From: Hippopus hippopus
Taxonomy: Eukaryota; Mollusca; Bivalvia; Cardiida; Cardiidae
Direction of reading: 5' to 3'
Assembly (NCBI GenBank): GCA_946811185.2
Contig: OX328102.1
Location: forward strand, 52,739,619 to 52,803,618
Length of the DNA: 64,000 nt
The notes below the pieces were generated by a model, which was not told the origin of the DNA, made no database searches, and saw only the letters and a program-made list of their open reading frames with translations. Shown in pieces: positions 1 to 11,353 of this stretch. The position numbers and the translations under genes are program-made. How positions within the stretch are numbered: position 1 is the stretch's first letter; every line of letters starts with the position of its first letter.

Positions 1-736
1 CGTAAAAGTCAAGAAAAGGGTTATTTGACATGAAACTAAAGTGTCGGGGAAATGTCTTCAAAAGTGTCGGGGAACTGTCTTGTCGTGGAACTGTCTTGAA
101 ACCGTATTTTTTTGTTGTTGTTTAATTCCGCCCGTTAATCTACTGAAAATGCTTTACGTGAAACAAAGTTTATGCCAAACACTTAATTTTATCATGTATA
201 GAATAATATTTCTGTAAGCGATGTTCGCCCCGTAATAGACGTATTTCAATAGCGCGCAATACTCAACACGTTGAAAAGTCCGGCACAACATCGTCATTTT
301 CGTCATCAGTGGGCGAAAAGTTACTTTTATCTTCATCATCAGAAACTTAGTAAGTTTCTTTAAAAATTGGCTCGTACATGTACGGCCTTACCGGCCCAGA
401 ATCGTCTATTTCTTCGTCTTCAATATCGATCAGTTAACTATCGTAAACAACGTCCATATTGAAACAAGCTCTCCTATGACGTCACAAATCAAGGGACGCA
501 ACAATAAGTAAGGGAGATAAGCGATGCAATAAAAATTAATAAGCAGAAATATGAATTGAAAAAAAGTACTTTTACTAATTTTTTTTTCTAATTACAACAT
601 TACCAGGTTACAATTTGATAAGTGTAGATTTGAAAATTAACCATATCTGAAACTTGTTGATTTGCCCTTTAAAGCATTTGAAATTTATTTTATACTCTCC
701 TTTCGACAAAACACTACTAGATAGAGTCCGAGAAAC
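1..736. other. No gene seen
   Basis: AT-rich. GTGTCGGGGAA(A/C)TGTCTT is repeated at 41-101. No exon with splice support. Confidence 0.6.
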
Positions 737-1253
737 ATTATTATACTGCAAAGAAATTTCTCGTGATCTGTTTGGATAATATGCCCCGAACATATATATC
801 ATGTACACTGGCAAAACCAACGTAAAAGCAGTTTCCCTTTCGGGAGCCCCGTATACGTGACTACACTATCAACGCAACATCCAAAATCGCGGCGTCGATC
901 AAGATTAACATTAAGATTATGCGCCAAGCTGCACGTATTACCAAGGTTTCAGTGACGTCAGTTCCCAGTGACGTCAGTTTTCATTGAATTGGGGCACTCA
1001 GAAGGGAAATTCTACTTCGTCAGCGTACTCAATTTTTTAAACCAAAAAACAGGTAAAATTCGCTTAACAAACGTTGGAATGGTAAACCTTTGCAGTATAA
1101 TAAATTCGTTGTACGGTCAGGTGGCAGGGGACTTGGAAACTTGTTCACGGCTGTGGTGAATCATGTCGCCACCTCGTCGGCTCGGGGCGACATGATTCAC
1201 CACAGCTGTAAACAAGTTTCCAAGTCCCCTGCCACCTGACCGTACAACTAATA
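737..1253 (+). repeat. Dispersed repeat R1, uninterrupted copy
   Basis: About 515 bp almost identical to 30940-32150 outside the 670 bp insertion there. Its right third is a palindrome with 63 bp arms (1108-1170 and 1186-1248) and a 15 bp loop. One mismatch (GGCTGT/ACAGCT) was noticed. The left part has no evident coding sequence. Confidence 0.85.
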
Positions 1254-1305
1254 ATGTACCGAATTCGGAACTTGCTTACGATCAGTATGTTACGATGTTG
1301 TATTC

Positions 1306-1387
1306 GCTTATTTACATATTAGCCGCGCTCTGCGTTTAATGCATGAATATGCATTAAACGCAGAGCGCGGCTAATATGTAAATAAGC
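1306..1387. repeat. Perfect 39 bp inverted repeat with 4 bp loop
   Basis: Arms 1306-1344 and 1349-1387 are exact reverse complements. The sequence includes GCCGCGCTCTGCG. The loop is GAAT. Near-identical arms mean a recent origin or correction. No related copy was seen in the window. Confidence 0.9.
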
Positions 1388-1394
1388 ATTTTGC

Positions 1395-1588
1395 CGTATC
1401 GTATGGATCCATTTTTCAAAACCAGGTTGAATCGTGAGGCAGAATAGTCATTTTATGTTTACAAAATCGATAAATAGCCAAAGGTTTCGACCCATGTCAG
1501 CCTGCGCGGACTGGGCAGGCTGACGTGAATCGACACTTTTTTTGCAAATGTATTATACCACCTTTTCACAGAGTACGACTCATTTATT
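1395..1588 (-). mobile_element. F2 element, left end truncated
   Basis: ATGGATCCATTTTTCAAAAC through the GTCAGCCTGCGCGG hairpin to CCTTTTCACAGAGTACG. Confidence 0.65.
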
Positions 1589-3269
1589 ATCACAAACTAT
1601 TCGACTTTGATAGGATGAAGGCCCAAAAAATGAAGAAATACTAGTATTCTCCCAAACAATGTTTTCTCCATATACCACAAAACTTTCCTTAATTAAAAAT
1701 CATGTTTTTGTGCGTGTCATCGGCGGATCGTGAGGGGAGGGGGGGTCAGAGGGGGGCGGGGTCCAGACCCCCCCCCCCCCCCCAAGAATTTTCAAAGTTA
1801 CCGCTGTCTGCCTGAAATTTTGACCAATATGAATGTAGCAGTAGAAACATCCACACACGCTTTGTATAAATTATTCAAAGAACATTTCTTTGCATAGGTT
1901 TTCTAGTAATATTGTTTGCAGGTATATGGTCGACTGACCTATTTTCGAGGGGTACCTGTTTTCGAATCCAACATGATATCTAAGTTTTCTTGCACACTAT
2001 GAAGTGAATGACGTCACTGTTATGTGTGAACCGCTTTTTATTGTAAACTTCTGTTAATTTACGAAATGCAACAAAAACAAGACTTGTGTATGTTTCCAAA
2101 GGAAATATAGGTTTTGGTGACAAATTTCTCAGTCCGATACATGCCCAATTTATATTTTCCGTCTGATATTTAATTTTAATTCCGAAAAATAAAACCAAAA
2201 CCTTACATGTGACATAGTCTTGATGCCAAAAAGTCATGAGACCATACTGGATTAACATAACCAAATTCCGATCTTTGATCAGATCAAATACTTCGTGACC
2301 TATTTCACTCGGTCACATATATGAATGAGCAATTTTTCAGTAACATTCGCCGCTACACAGAGAAAACGTTTCCAACCCTTTTATGATGACACTCAATATT
2401 TTCCGATGTTTTGTGATAAAATGGTGTTTAAGACAATTCCTTATCTTTCGTCATAGGTGCATATAAATTGATCAAAGGGACCAAAACTGCCTTAATTTTT
2501 GTTCTTCTCGTATTCTGGTGCTGCTTTCACTAGAGGTGCAATGGCCGCCATGACACTTACCCGTCCTTTTCAACGTGCTTCAAAAACTGGGGATAATTGA
2601 CTCAGAAATGTTCATTTCTTTTGTTCAAAACAGTTCTTTCTTGTGATAGTAAACATTTTTGTTAATTTTTGGCGTACATGATTATCTTTATTTATGAGCT
2701 GCTTTATAGATATTGAAAGCCACGAAATAAGGGCTTGCATGTTTTCCAGTGCAACAATTCAGCTTCCGGCATAAGATTAAAGGGTGAAATATGTTGTTAC
2801 CGTTGAATATGCATGATTCAGGTAGAATTTATGGTTTTATGTACATCTAGATTTGAGTTTTTTGTTTATAAAATGTTTTTGGTAATCAAAACTTCATTTA
2901 GATATGCGTAAGCCAAAATTATCAATCCAGTCCATCGAAAACCGGCAAGACCACCAAACTGTTATACCGGTACACACACTTACAGGAAGTACAAACATTT
3001 AATGCAGGAGCAAACTTGAATATGTAATGATCCATTCGATTTTCCCGGAACCCCCCCCCCCCCCGGAAAAAATTCTGGATCTGCCCCTGCATGTAGTCCA
3101 TTTCGAGAAAGAAAAAAAAACGCACACTAACTACATATGTTTTAAAGGAATACCAATAATTCTGTCATCAAGAAATTTTCACCCGGATTTTCTGCAGACT
3201 TAAAATTAAACGGAATCTTTCGATAATGCTTAGAATTTTTGCGACATGTGTCAAAAACAGGTCTATCAA
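1589..3269. other. No gene seen; old transposon ends
   Basis: C-runs at 1769-1783 and 3051-3064 lie in GGATCTGCCCCTGC-like and GGCGGATCGTGAGG-like contexts that resemble decayed DNA-transposon ends. Otherwise unremarkable AT-rich sequence. Confidence 0.5.
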
Positions 3270-3475
3270 CCCTGTACCAAACAATACTTCACTTTTATGA
3301 CACTGGCGTAGAAGGCTTCTGAAAACATCATGTGAAAAGGAGAAAATAGTGATAACCACCATTTTCTCCTTTTCATACGATGTTTTCTACCCTATCACAG
3401 ACCAATTCTATCAATTAATAATTATTTAATTTGTCGTCTGCAAATGCTTTTAATATGGACGAATAAAAAATTTCG
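3270..3475 (-). mobile_element. F1 hairpin element
   Basis: TGTACCAAACAATAC left end, hairpin AACATCATGTGAAAAGGAG / CTCCTTTTCATACGATGTT, GTCGTCTGCAAATGC right part. Confidence 0.75.
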
Positions 3476-3720
3476 TCATTGAGTAAAAAAAGTTAAGTAC
3501 TGTCGCAAAACCTTGTTCAAGACGATTCTCCAGACAATTTCCCAGACGAAGTATTTTTTTTCCGACAACTGTCAGAAACAAGTTTCTAGTTAATTCCTCT
3601 GCATAACAGAAAAATGTTAAGGGTGACCTCTTTCTACTGGATTTTAATTTCCGCTTTGTTACCATGGTAACAGATTAATAAAAGAATAAAGAGAACAAAA
3701 TGAAAGAAGAACATCCAAGA

Positions 3721-3771
3721 GTTTTTTTTTTTTTTTTTCTCTCTCTTTCCTTTTCTCTTTTTTTTTTCTCA
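3721..3771 (+). repeat. Pyrimidine-rich tract
   Basis: T17 followed by CTCTCTCTTTCC and further T/C runs; no repeat unit. Confidence 0.9.
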
Positions 3772-4070
3772 GGACAGATTATTAAAAAAAATCAAGGCAA
3801 CCAAAGCAATATAAGTTTTTTTTAAATGATATTTTCTACCCTTTCAAAGACAACTGTCAGCTATTGACTGACAATCAATTTGATGTTTGCGATTTCTCTC
3901 TCATTAGACAAGTCTGAAATACAATGCGTCTGGTAATCGTGTTATTTTCTAAATAAGACCGACCTTAGAATGGTTTTTGAAAATGCGTTCGGACTGTTTT
4001 CAGGAAATAGGTATTTTCTCCTTTTCTCACAATGTTTTCTGATGACAACCGTTATCATCTCCCTTGAGTT

Positions 4071-4534
4071 AAAGGCCCTGTAGCGGCCAAAAGTAAACAA
4101 CGCGGGTGTTATTATGCCTTTAAGTTTAAATCATAGCATTTAAAAGTATGGAAATTATTGTGAAGATGACAATCTGTTATTGCACAGACTGTCCAAGTGT
4201 TAGGCACAAGCAGAAAAATGAATTTTAAAACTAGGTCAAAAGTCACCAAGTCGCTCAATCTTGTCTTTACAGTCTTATCTGGTCTTAAAATTCATTTTTC
4301 TGCCAGCGGCTAACACTTAGACAGACCGTACATTAACAGATTTTTCTGCCAGCGACTTATACTTGGACAGACCGTACATTAACAGATTTTTCTGCCAGCG
4401 ACTAACACTTGGACATATCGTACATTAACGGATTCTCATCTTCATAATAATCTCTATACTTTTAATCGGTATGATTTAAATTTAAATGCATTTTAATGCC
4501 CGCTTTGGTTACTTCGGCAGCTACTGGGCCTTTT
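4071..4534. mobile_element. F3 palindromic element, full copy
   Basis: Ends AAAGGCCCTGTAGC and its inverse (GCTACTGGGCCTTTT). Inside are inverted segments with AAGTGTTAG, GCTGGCAG and AATGAATTTTAAAAC in both orientations. The right arm has a ~55 bp direct triplication of the CTGCCAGCG...ACAGATT unit (4299-4440). Confidence 0.78.
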
Positions 4535-4727
4535 ATGATCATGTGACATTCTCACATCAGAGACTACGTAGCACTTTAAGGAAATACCATAAAATAGATA
4601 TACTTTGTCTTTCTTTTTAATTCATTTTGCTGTTTGCAAATAATTACCCTACTAAATACAGTGGAACAATATGTGCGAAATTTGACATAGTTCTGAAAAT
4701 CTAAGATGGGCTTGTTTATTATTCCAG

Positions 4728-4841
4728 CCAATAAGAAATCGGAGCTCGGGCAGTATTACAAGCGGGTCGGAGGAGAGCGACAACGAACCCAGCCAACCGC
4801 TGGCTAGAAGGGGTCGAAGGTCAGCGATAGTTGATACAAAG
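4728..4841 (+). CDS. RhoGEF gene, coding exon A (disordered region)
   Basis: 114 bp, 38 codons, phase 0 at both ends. Acceptor is a T-rich tract ending TTATTCCAG; donor is AAG|GTGAGC. The peptide opens PIRNRSSGSITSGSEESDNE and ends GRRSAIVDTK: Ser/Glu/Asp-rich, then a basic patch. This looks like an intrinsically disordered, phosphorylatable N-terminal linker rather than a folded domain. Base composition (about 55% GC) stands out from the AT-rich surroundings, which supports a real exon. It has the same composition style and the same phase as the exon at 48550, so I join them. A separate gene is possible, since the two lie 43.7 kb apart. Confidence 0.7.
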
Positions 4842-4879
4842 GTGAGCAAGTTTTTTATATACTCGTACATGTATATTTA

Positions 4880-5115
4880 TGTGAGTCGTTCTCCTTTAAA
4901 AGGGGTGTTTAATGCATCTGCAAAAAGTATCGATTCAGGTCAGCTTGCGCGGACCTAGGACGATACTTTTTGTTATAGGTCAATTTTCTGTGTGTCTAAG
5001 GACCAGTCTACCTAATGATTCAGTTGGTTGATAGAAATAACAGATTCCATGGATCAAGAATGTGATGTGATGACTTGCTTGGTGTATTAGATTACGGTGA
5101 GGCATTGGCCACGGG
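4880..5115 (+). mobile_element. F2 element, starts 38 bp after exon A
   Basis: CCTTTAAAAGGGGTGTTTAATG left end; one hairpin arm degraded (GTCAGCTTGCGCGGACCTAGG); ATGGATC, GATGACTTGCTTGG near the right end. Confidence 0.75.
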
Positions 5116-5292
5116 GCGACTTATAATGTATTGAACCACTAGAACTAGTTTTTTATACTATGTTGCTCTACATTAAAATGAAATCCGAATTAACTAGATA
5201 GGTAGTAACTTATACAATATTCAAGAAGCGCAGCAATGAATAACAGTAGTTGGATGATTTTTGTTATATTGTAATAGAGGTTTAACATTATA

Positions 5293-5917
5293 TACTCAGT
5301 TCCATAAATAAGTGTGCACTTAATTTTCTTTTATTTCTTGTCGCATGTTTTACTGAAGACCAACAAATTTGGTATCATACTTTAGTTCAGAGTCTGTAGA
5401 AAATGCCAGGCTAATCAGATTTTGACTAACAGAAAGTTTAAGTTAGGTTTTTGCAGTTTAAATGAAGGTGGTACTAAAATCAAAGTTGCAAAAGTACTCA
5501 AAGACTAAGGTAACATTAAAGTTAGGTTTTGGCCACCGCTCTCGTTCAGGAATGGAATAACATTCCTGATGCAATGATTTTACGTTATGTAAGGTCTATG
5601 CGACGTCGAATAATTGCCTGTATCGACAACAGAGGTGGCCATACAAGATATTGATCGAAAAATTACAAGAACTTACAGAAAAACCTAACTTTAATGTTAC
5701 CTTAGTCTTTGAGTACTTTTGCAACTTTGATTTTAGTACCACCTTCATTTAAACTGCAAAAACCTAACTTAAACTTTCTGTTAGTCAAAATCTGATTAGC
5801 CTGGCATTTTCTACAGACTCTGAACTAAAGTATGATACCAAATTTGTTGGTCTTCAGTGAAACATTCGACGAGAAATAAAAGAAAATTAAGTGCACACTT
5901 ATTTATGGAACTGAGCA
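5293..5917 (+). mobile_element. Tc1-derived foldback element with captured transposase end
   Basis: 625 bp flanked by TA. The left arm (5293-5530) and right arm (5679-5917) are almost perfect reverse complements over about 238 bp. The ends read TACTCAG...CTGAGCA. Between the arms, 5538-5654 encodes the last 38 residues of a Tc1 transposase in one open frame (LVQEWNNIPDAMILRYVRSM through NRGGHTRY, then stop), close to the same region of the transposase at 59797. The arms carry no coding sequence. A deletion derivative with expanded inverted repeats is the simplest reading. Confidence 0.88.
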
Positions 5918-6021
5918 TACATGTTCAGAGCACATAGTTTTATTTCAAGGTAACCAGCATGTTCTCGTCATTCAAACAATGGTTTCTATCATGTAAAGAT
6001 AAATCCCGTCATTTTAATTTT

Positions 6022-6082
6022 ACATAATTTGTCGTCTGCTTTCGATTCCAATTTGGACGAGTCTGAAATTTTGTCATCGGCA
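6022..6082 (-). mobile_element. F1 fragment
   Basis: ATTTGTCGTCTGC...TTTGGACGAGTCTGAAATTT only. Confidence 0.6.
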
Positions 6083-6170
6083 TAATTAGTATTTGTAAAG
6101 GATTTATCACGGTCTGCATTCGTCGGTCGTTCTACATTACGTTCTCATTCCCAAGAATTTTCGATGCAAT

Positions 6171-6340
6171 ATCTAACTGGCAAAAAAATTCTCAGTACAA
6201 TATCTGATTGGCGGAACTATTCTCAATACAACATCTGATTGGCTGAACAATGCTCGATACAATATCTGATTGGCCGAACAATTCTCAATACAATATCTGA
6301 TTGGCGGAACAATTCTCAATACAACATCTGATTAGCTGAA
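6171..6340 (+). repeat. 31 bp minisatellite carrying CCAAT-box motifs
   Basis: Six units in which the pentamer ATTGG (CCAAT on the other strand) or its variant begins at 6176, 6207, 6238, 6269, 6300 and 6331, always 31 bp apart. The four inner units read CTGATTGGC, the reverse complement of GCCAATCAG, the core of the NF-Y consensus. The outer two are mutated (AACTGGC, GATTAGC). It lies in the 43.7 kb intron next to F1 fragments. Confidence 0.85.
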
Positions 6341-6587
6341 CCTTCTTCTCCAGGTAATGAGACGGGTTCGTTTGGTAAAGGTTTAAACTTACAAATTTCT
6401 ACGGACAAAAGGGCGATTCTTTTGCTCGACTTGAAATACGAAAAAGTTCCCCATTACCTAGAAATGTTCTGATTTCCCTGGCAATAAAAAGTGACGGCCA
6501 AACACGAGGATTATTTAATTACTGTTTTCGTCGAGTAGATTTTCACCGCGAGCTGTCACCAACAGTAAATCCGATCAACTCCGTTTA

Positions 6588-6725
6588 ACTCTTTGCCAAA
6601 CGACAAGATTTCATTCAGACATTTCCAAAATGGAAGCATTTGTAGATAAGTAAAATATAGTCCTATTAATGGCATTGGACTGTCATATAGTGGAGAACAC
6701 TGTGGGGGAAGGAAAACATGCTGCT
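6588..6725 (+). mobile_element. F1 left half, degenerate
   Basis: CTCTTTGCCAAACGACAAG start; the first hairpin arm GAACACTGTGGGGGAAGG is present, the second absent. Confidence 0.6.
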
Positions 6726-6757
6726 GTCAATTACAATAAATCCAATTAACTCTGACT

Positions 6758-6962
6758 CTTTGCCAACCGAAAAAAAAATATACTTAACCGAATCAACAGC
6801 ACTCGCAGACGACAAGTGCTTGCATTTGTTTGTCATGTAGTTGAAAATACTGCACAAAGCAGAAAATGCTGGTTATACGCAGTTAAGCCTTTTTCCTACA
6901 ACGTTTACAAGGACCGTCTTCATCAAGGTCGTTAAACTCGACAGTGTTTTGTAAAGGGTTAA
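6758..6962 (+). mobile_element. F1 element, degenerate
   Basis: CTCTTTGCCAACCGA start, GCAGACGACAAG, AGCAGAAAATGCTGGTTAT with a poorly paired second arm, TTGTAAAGGGTTAAA end. Confidence 0.65.
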
Positions 6963-7277
6963 ACCATTACCAAACAAACACACCCGTTAACGCCAATAGA
7001 GTTGTTTATAAACGAGATGGAGAAATCAGCAATTTCCTTTTCCAAGCAGTTGCTTCTTTTTCCCGCAGTGTTTTTAATATTACCTACAAGATAAATTTCT
7101 GTCTTTGAAAAAAAATCCCTTGTTTCATTTCAAACAATAAAAGGTATTTCTTAAGGATGGACACTTGTCTGAGATTTGTTGGTTTTTGAGAAGATTTTTA
7201 TTAAAATCGTCAAGAAGAAATGTTATTAAGCTCGCCAAAGGGTCGGTAAATAGCATTTTTTAAGTCTCGTTAAAAGA

Positions 7278-8319
7278 TTTTTATACGCCCGTCGAAGACG
7301 GGACGTATTATGGGATCACCCATGGCGTAGGAGCGGGCGGGCGGGCGGCGTCCAGTTCTTTGTCCGGAGCATAACTTTGTCATCTCCAGTCCGATTGACT
7401 TGAAACTTGACATGTGTGTTTGTTGCAATTATACGGAGTGCAGTGCGAAAGAACCATAACTCTACCTGGTGCTGTCTTTGAGTTATTTCCCTTTGATCGT
7501 CATTTTTACAGCATTTTCTGCTTGTCCGGAGCATAACTTTGTCATCTCCAGTCCGATTGACTTGAAACTTGGCATTTGTGTTTGTTGCAATTATACGGAG
7601 TGCAGTGCGAAAGAACCATAACTCTACCTGGTGCTGTCTTTGAGTTATTTCCCTTTCATCATCATTTTTACAGCATTTTCTGCTTGTCCGGAATATAACT
7701 TTGTCATCTCCAGTCCGATTGACTTGAAACTTGGTATTTGTGTTTGTTGCAACAATACGGAGTGCAGTGCGGAAGAACCATAACTCTACCTCATGCTGTC
7801 TTTGAGTTATTTCCCTTTGATCGTCATTTTTACAGCATTTTCTGCTTGTCTGGAATATAACTTTGTCATCTCTAGTCTGAACATCTTCAAATTTGGTATG
7901 CATGATTGTTGAAAATTTACGGAGTGCAGTGCACAAGAACCATAACTCTTCCTAGCACGAATTTTGAGTTTTTTCCCTTTGATCGTCATTTTTACAGCAT
8001 TTAGTGCTTGTCCGGAATATAACTTTGTCATCTCAAGTCAGAGTGACTTCAAACTTGGTATGCATGTTTGTTGCAATATTACGGAGTACAGTGCGCAAGA
8101 ACAATAACTCTACCTAGTGCGGATTTTGAGTAATTCCACTTTGATCTTCATTTTTACAGTATTTCTTGCTTGTCCGGAACGGAACTTTGTCACCTCAAGT
8201 CAAATTGACTTGAGACTTTGGTAAACATGTTTGTTGCATTACCTGCCCTTTACGATTATTATACCCCCTCGACAACTGGTGGTGGGACGGGCGTATCTTG
8301 CGACAATTTGCCGCTCTTG
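7278..8319 (+). mobile_element. Helentron-like module M1 (162 bp monomers)
   Basis: The 5' part has ATACGCCCGTC paired with GACGGGACGTAT, then a GGGC-rich microsatellite, then six monomer starts at 7361, 7523, 7685, 7847, 8009 and 8171, each exactly 162 bp apart. The 3' part has the inverted copy GACGGGCGTAT, then CTCTTG followed by T. The monomers are diverged but without length change. A 206-codon minus-strand frame (7316-7936) stays open because 162 is divisible by three; I do not consider it a gene. Confidence 0.8.
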
Positions 8320-8729
8320 TTTTAATTATATTCCTATGAGTGAATTACTGGAATTTCACAGTGAATAATACCACTGGTGATGATAATTATAGTATCATCA
8401 CTAGTGACGATATAGTTTTAGAATGTTTGCCGGACTACTTTTTTACCATATTGCTCATATTGTACCATTCGTGATAATTATCAGAATAAAAAAGGGTGAA
8501 TTAGGAATATAATAATACAGGATAATCAACTCGTTTTTTCAACCGCATCACACCCCATTCTAGTGACAGATTTTTAATATCACACACAACCAGTAGATTA
8601 TCCTCTATATCTCAAATGCAAACTCTGTAAGATCCCATATATCTCCAATACCAGCTTATGTCAAATCTTATATACATGTATATTACATTCCAATATTTTC
8701 ATAATCCGAATCTACAATGTTTGTCGTAA

Positions 8730-8955
8730 ATCTTTACCAAACATTCCCGAGTTTTAACTACCCTAAAGAAGAAGAGTTTTGAAAACATTGTGGGAAAAGA
8801 AGGAAACGCTAGTAACCACCATTTTCTCCTTTATCCACAATGTTTCCTACACATTCACAAACAAATTTCGCTTTTTGAGTCACGCATTTTATTGTTATCT
8901 GCAAATGCTTTCAATTTGGACAAGTTTAAAGTTTTGTCGTTCGGTAAAGTGTTAA
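8730..8955 (-). mobile_element. F1 element
   Basis: CTTTACCAAACATTCCCGAG left end; hairpin GAAAACATTGTGGGAAAAG with CCACAATGTTTCC; TCGTTCGGTAAAGTGTTAAA right end. Confidence 0.82.
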
Positions 8956-9005
8956 AGTTGTCTATTGCAATAAGAAAGATCTCGTCTGCAAGTTGCAATC
9001 TATGA

Positions 9006-9222
9006 CACCTTTACCAAACGTCAAAATTTCAGACTAGACGAAATTGAAATCATTTGCTTTCGATAAATCAAATGTGCCTCAAATTGTCATATTTGTTTTT
9101 AAAAAGGTAGAAAACACTGTGAGAAAAGGAGAAAGTGCTGGTTACCAGCATTTTTCCTCTTCCCACAATGTTTTCAAAAGTCCTTTGCCCCTAGGTTATA
9201 GGATTGGTTAGTAAGGGTTTGC
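9006..9222 (+). mobile_element. F1 element, head-to-head with its neighbour
   Basis: CTTTACCAAACGTCAAAATT start; hairpin ACACTGTGAGAAAAGGAG; tip GCTGGTTACCAGC. Opposite orientation to the copy ending 50 bp before. Confidence 0.82.
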
Positions 9223-9511
9223 TAAAGAGATAGGGACTCTGTTAAATCCTCTGCAAGCGGAAATCAATTTTATAGAAAACAGACGGGAGGGAAGAATTTT
9301 CTATTACTAGTAACAATGGCCATTGTTCTATTGGCTATTCAAACAGACTTATCTATTTTACTGGGACTTTTTTTTCGTCTGACATAATTCTTCTTTTTTT
9401 TTTGTCAAAGAATGTAATCGTGATTGGAAAATATTTCAACGAAATTCTTTCGTCTATTTCCATTGATCGTTTGTAAAATGCTTTGTAACTATATACATAT
9501 CGGTCACTCTT

Positions 9512-9737
9512 GCTCTTTACCAAACGACAAGACTTTAGACTTGTCCAAATTGAAAACCATTTGCAGACCACTGACCACTGAGGCTTAAATAATGAAATTA
9601 GCCTCTAAATCGATGGAAAAAAATTATTGAAACAGGCGAAAATGCAGGTTACTAGCATTTACTCCTTTTCCCTTGATGTTTTCACAAGTGTTCTTCTTCA
9701 GCGTCGTTAAAACTCGGGATTGTGTGTTTAAGGGTTA
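9512..9737 (+). mobile_element. F1 element
   Basis: CTCTTTACCAAACGACAAGA start; weak hairpin with tip GCAGGTTACTAGC; TCGTTAAAACTCGGGATTG and TTAAGGGTTAAA end. Confidence 0.78.
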
Positions 9738-9798
9738 AATGACCGGCATGTAGTGTTCGAGTGACTTATGTATATAAATTTCTGTGTTCGAACCTACG

Positions 9799-10037
9799 GG
9801 GGTCCTACATAGCTTAGTTGTAAAGTGTAAGACTTGTTACCTGGATGCCCCGGGTTCGTGTCTCGCTGGAAGCACCGGTTTTTCGTAGGGTATACATTGG
9901 CAATACACTTCATAGCCGTAGCCTAGTACTGGTGAAACCAAGGGGCATACATGAATTAGCGAGCCGTTGCCGTGATATGACTGAAATAATGTTAAAAGCG
10001 GCGTAAAACGCTATTCAATCAGTCACTCAGTCAATCG
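9799..10037 (+). mobile_element. tRNA-headed SINE, complete
   Basis: A-box-like CATAGCTTAGTTGTAAAG and B-box-like CGGGTTCGTGTCTC, body with CTAGTACTGGTGAAACCAAG, common tail ATATGACTGAAATAATG...GCGGCGTAAAAC, then TCAATCAGTCACTCAG. Confidence 0.75.
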
Positions 10038-10094
10038 AACTTAACGACCACTTAACTAAGCAGTTGCTCATATGTATTTTGTAGTATAGATGGT

Positions 10095-10316
10095 CGTTAA
10101 AGAAATGAAATGAAACAAAACTTTCTTAGGAATAAGGCTTTTAAAAACATACTGAGAATAGGAGAAAATGCTGGTAACCAGCATTTTCTCCCTTTTCCAG
10201 AATCTTTTTACAGTATGAAAAAGGTTATTCATATTTTGAATAACATTTTTCGGTCGTTTGCTAACGCTTTCTATTTAGACAAGGCTACAGTTTTGTAGTC
10301 TAGCAAAGAGTTAAAT
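10095..10316 (-). mobile_element. F1 element
   Basis: Hairpin GAGAAAATGCTGGTAACC with its arm intact; GTCGTTTGCTAACGCTTTC and AGCAAAGAGTTAAA right end. Confidence 0.75.
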
Positions 10317-10552
10317 GATAAACAACCAGTTTGACTGAACCGTTATCTCTTTGCCCCTATCCTGGCCTGTACGTTCTCTGCAGTCTGATCTACAATCTGA
10401 TCCTAGGCTAAATTTTCCGCAAAACCACCGCTTGTTGCTTTTCTTGGAGTCCAGAAGTCTGAAGCATGCATTGACATCTACTACTTGCCCAAGATGGCAA
10501 TTCGTAAACATTATGAGGGAGAGCTTTACAGTCTAGACTACAGACTTGCTTG

Positions 10553-10703
10553 CTTTTTGTCAATTTTTTTGCATGTCAAACAACCATTCTACCTCATGAA
10601 TGAGTCGGTTGTAAGACAAAATGGATTTATGAAATCCATAGACTATTTAATGTCTAGCTCGGTTTAATACATTACGGAACTGTATTAAACCCCCTTTTCT
10701 CTT
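10553..10703 (+). mobile_element. F2 element, right half
   Basis: GTCAATTTTTTTGCATGTC, CCTCATGAATGAGTCGG, TGTATTAAACCCCCTTTTC. The hairpin part is missing. Confidence 0.65.
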
Positions 10704-11353
10704 TCTGCCACGGTGTTTCCATAAGTAGACTGCGAAACGAATGAAGAATGTCTGCAGATGACAATTTGGTTATAAACTGATAATTTCAGTGTTTCATGCT
10801 TTCCCCCCCCCCCCCCCCCCCGCACTTAAATCTTAACATATTTTAATCACATAACGTTCCTTCCTTTGTGTGAAATTGTCGTTACGAATTTTCTTATCTT
10901 ACACACGTGTGAGATATACATAGTGTTACGTCATATGTGACGTCATTTTATACTTCTTTCAGAGAAGTGAATCGGGTTAAAATTACTCAGTGGAATAACC
11001 GGATGTGCATATATGATTTTGCATATTTTGAGTGATACAGTTAGTTGGGTAGTTTCGAACCATGGGTAGTTCCGAATCAAACCATTAAATATATGTTTAA
11101 AACTCTTTTCAGTGTTAACTATTATGCATAAAATTCTTGTTTTCAATTCTTCATCACATTTCCTTCGCCTGGTACAAATTTTGGTCAAGTCTGACTAAAT
11201 TGCCGATTTTTGTACGTTTAGGAAATAGTTTACATGGCAGTAATTTTATCATTATCGGTTATGCAAATCTTCCGTGGGAAGAAAAATCGTCATACGACGA
11301 ACGAAAATGAGGTAAAATAACAGGTTTTTTCGATATTCCCATTTTATTGTAGT

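Noticed and set aside
6171..6340. CRISPR-like appearance (regular short repeats)
   Set aside because: The 31 bp period has no unique spacers; the whole unit repeats. The context is an animal intron.
7316..7936. 206-codon minus-strand reading frame with 54-residue repeats
   Set aside because: It exists because the 162 bp monomer is divisible by three. Equivalent arrays at 33317 and 63090 have +/-1 spacings that break the frame, and there is no plausible start context or known domain.
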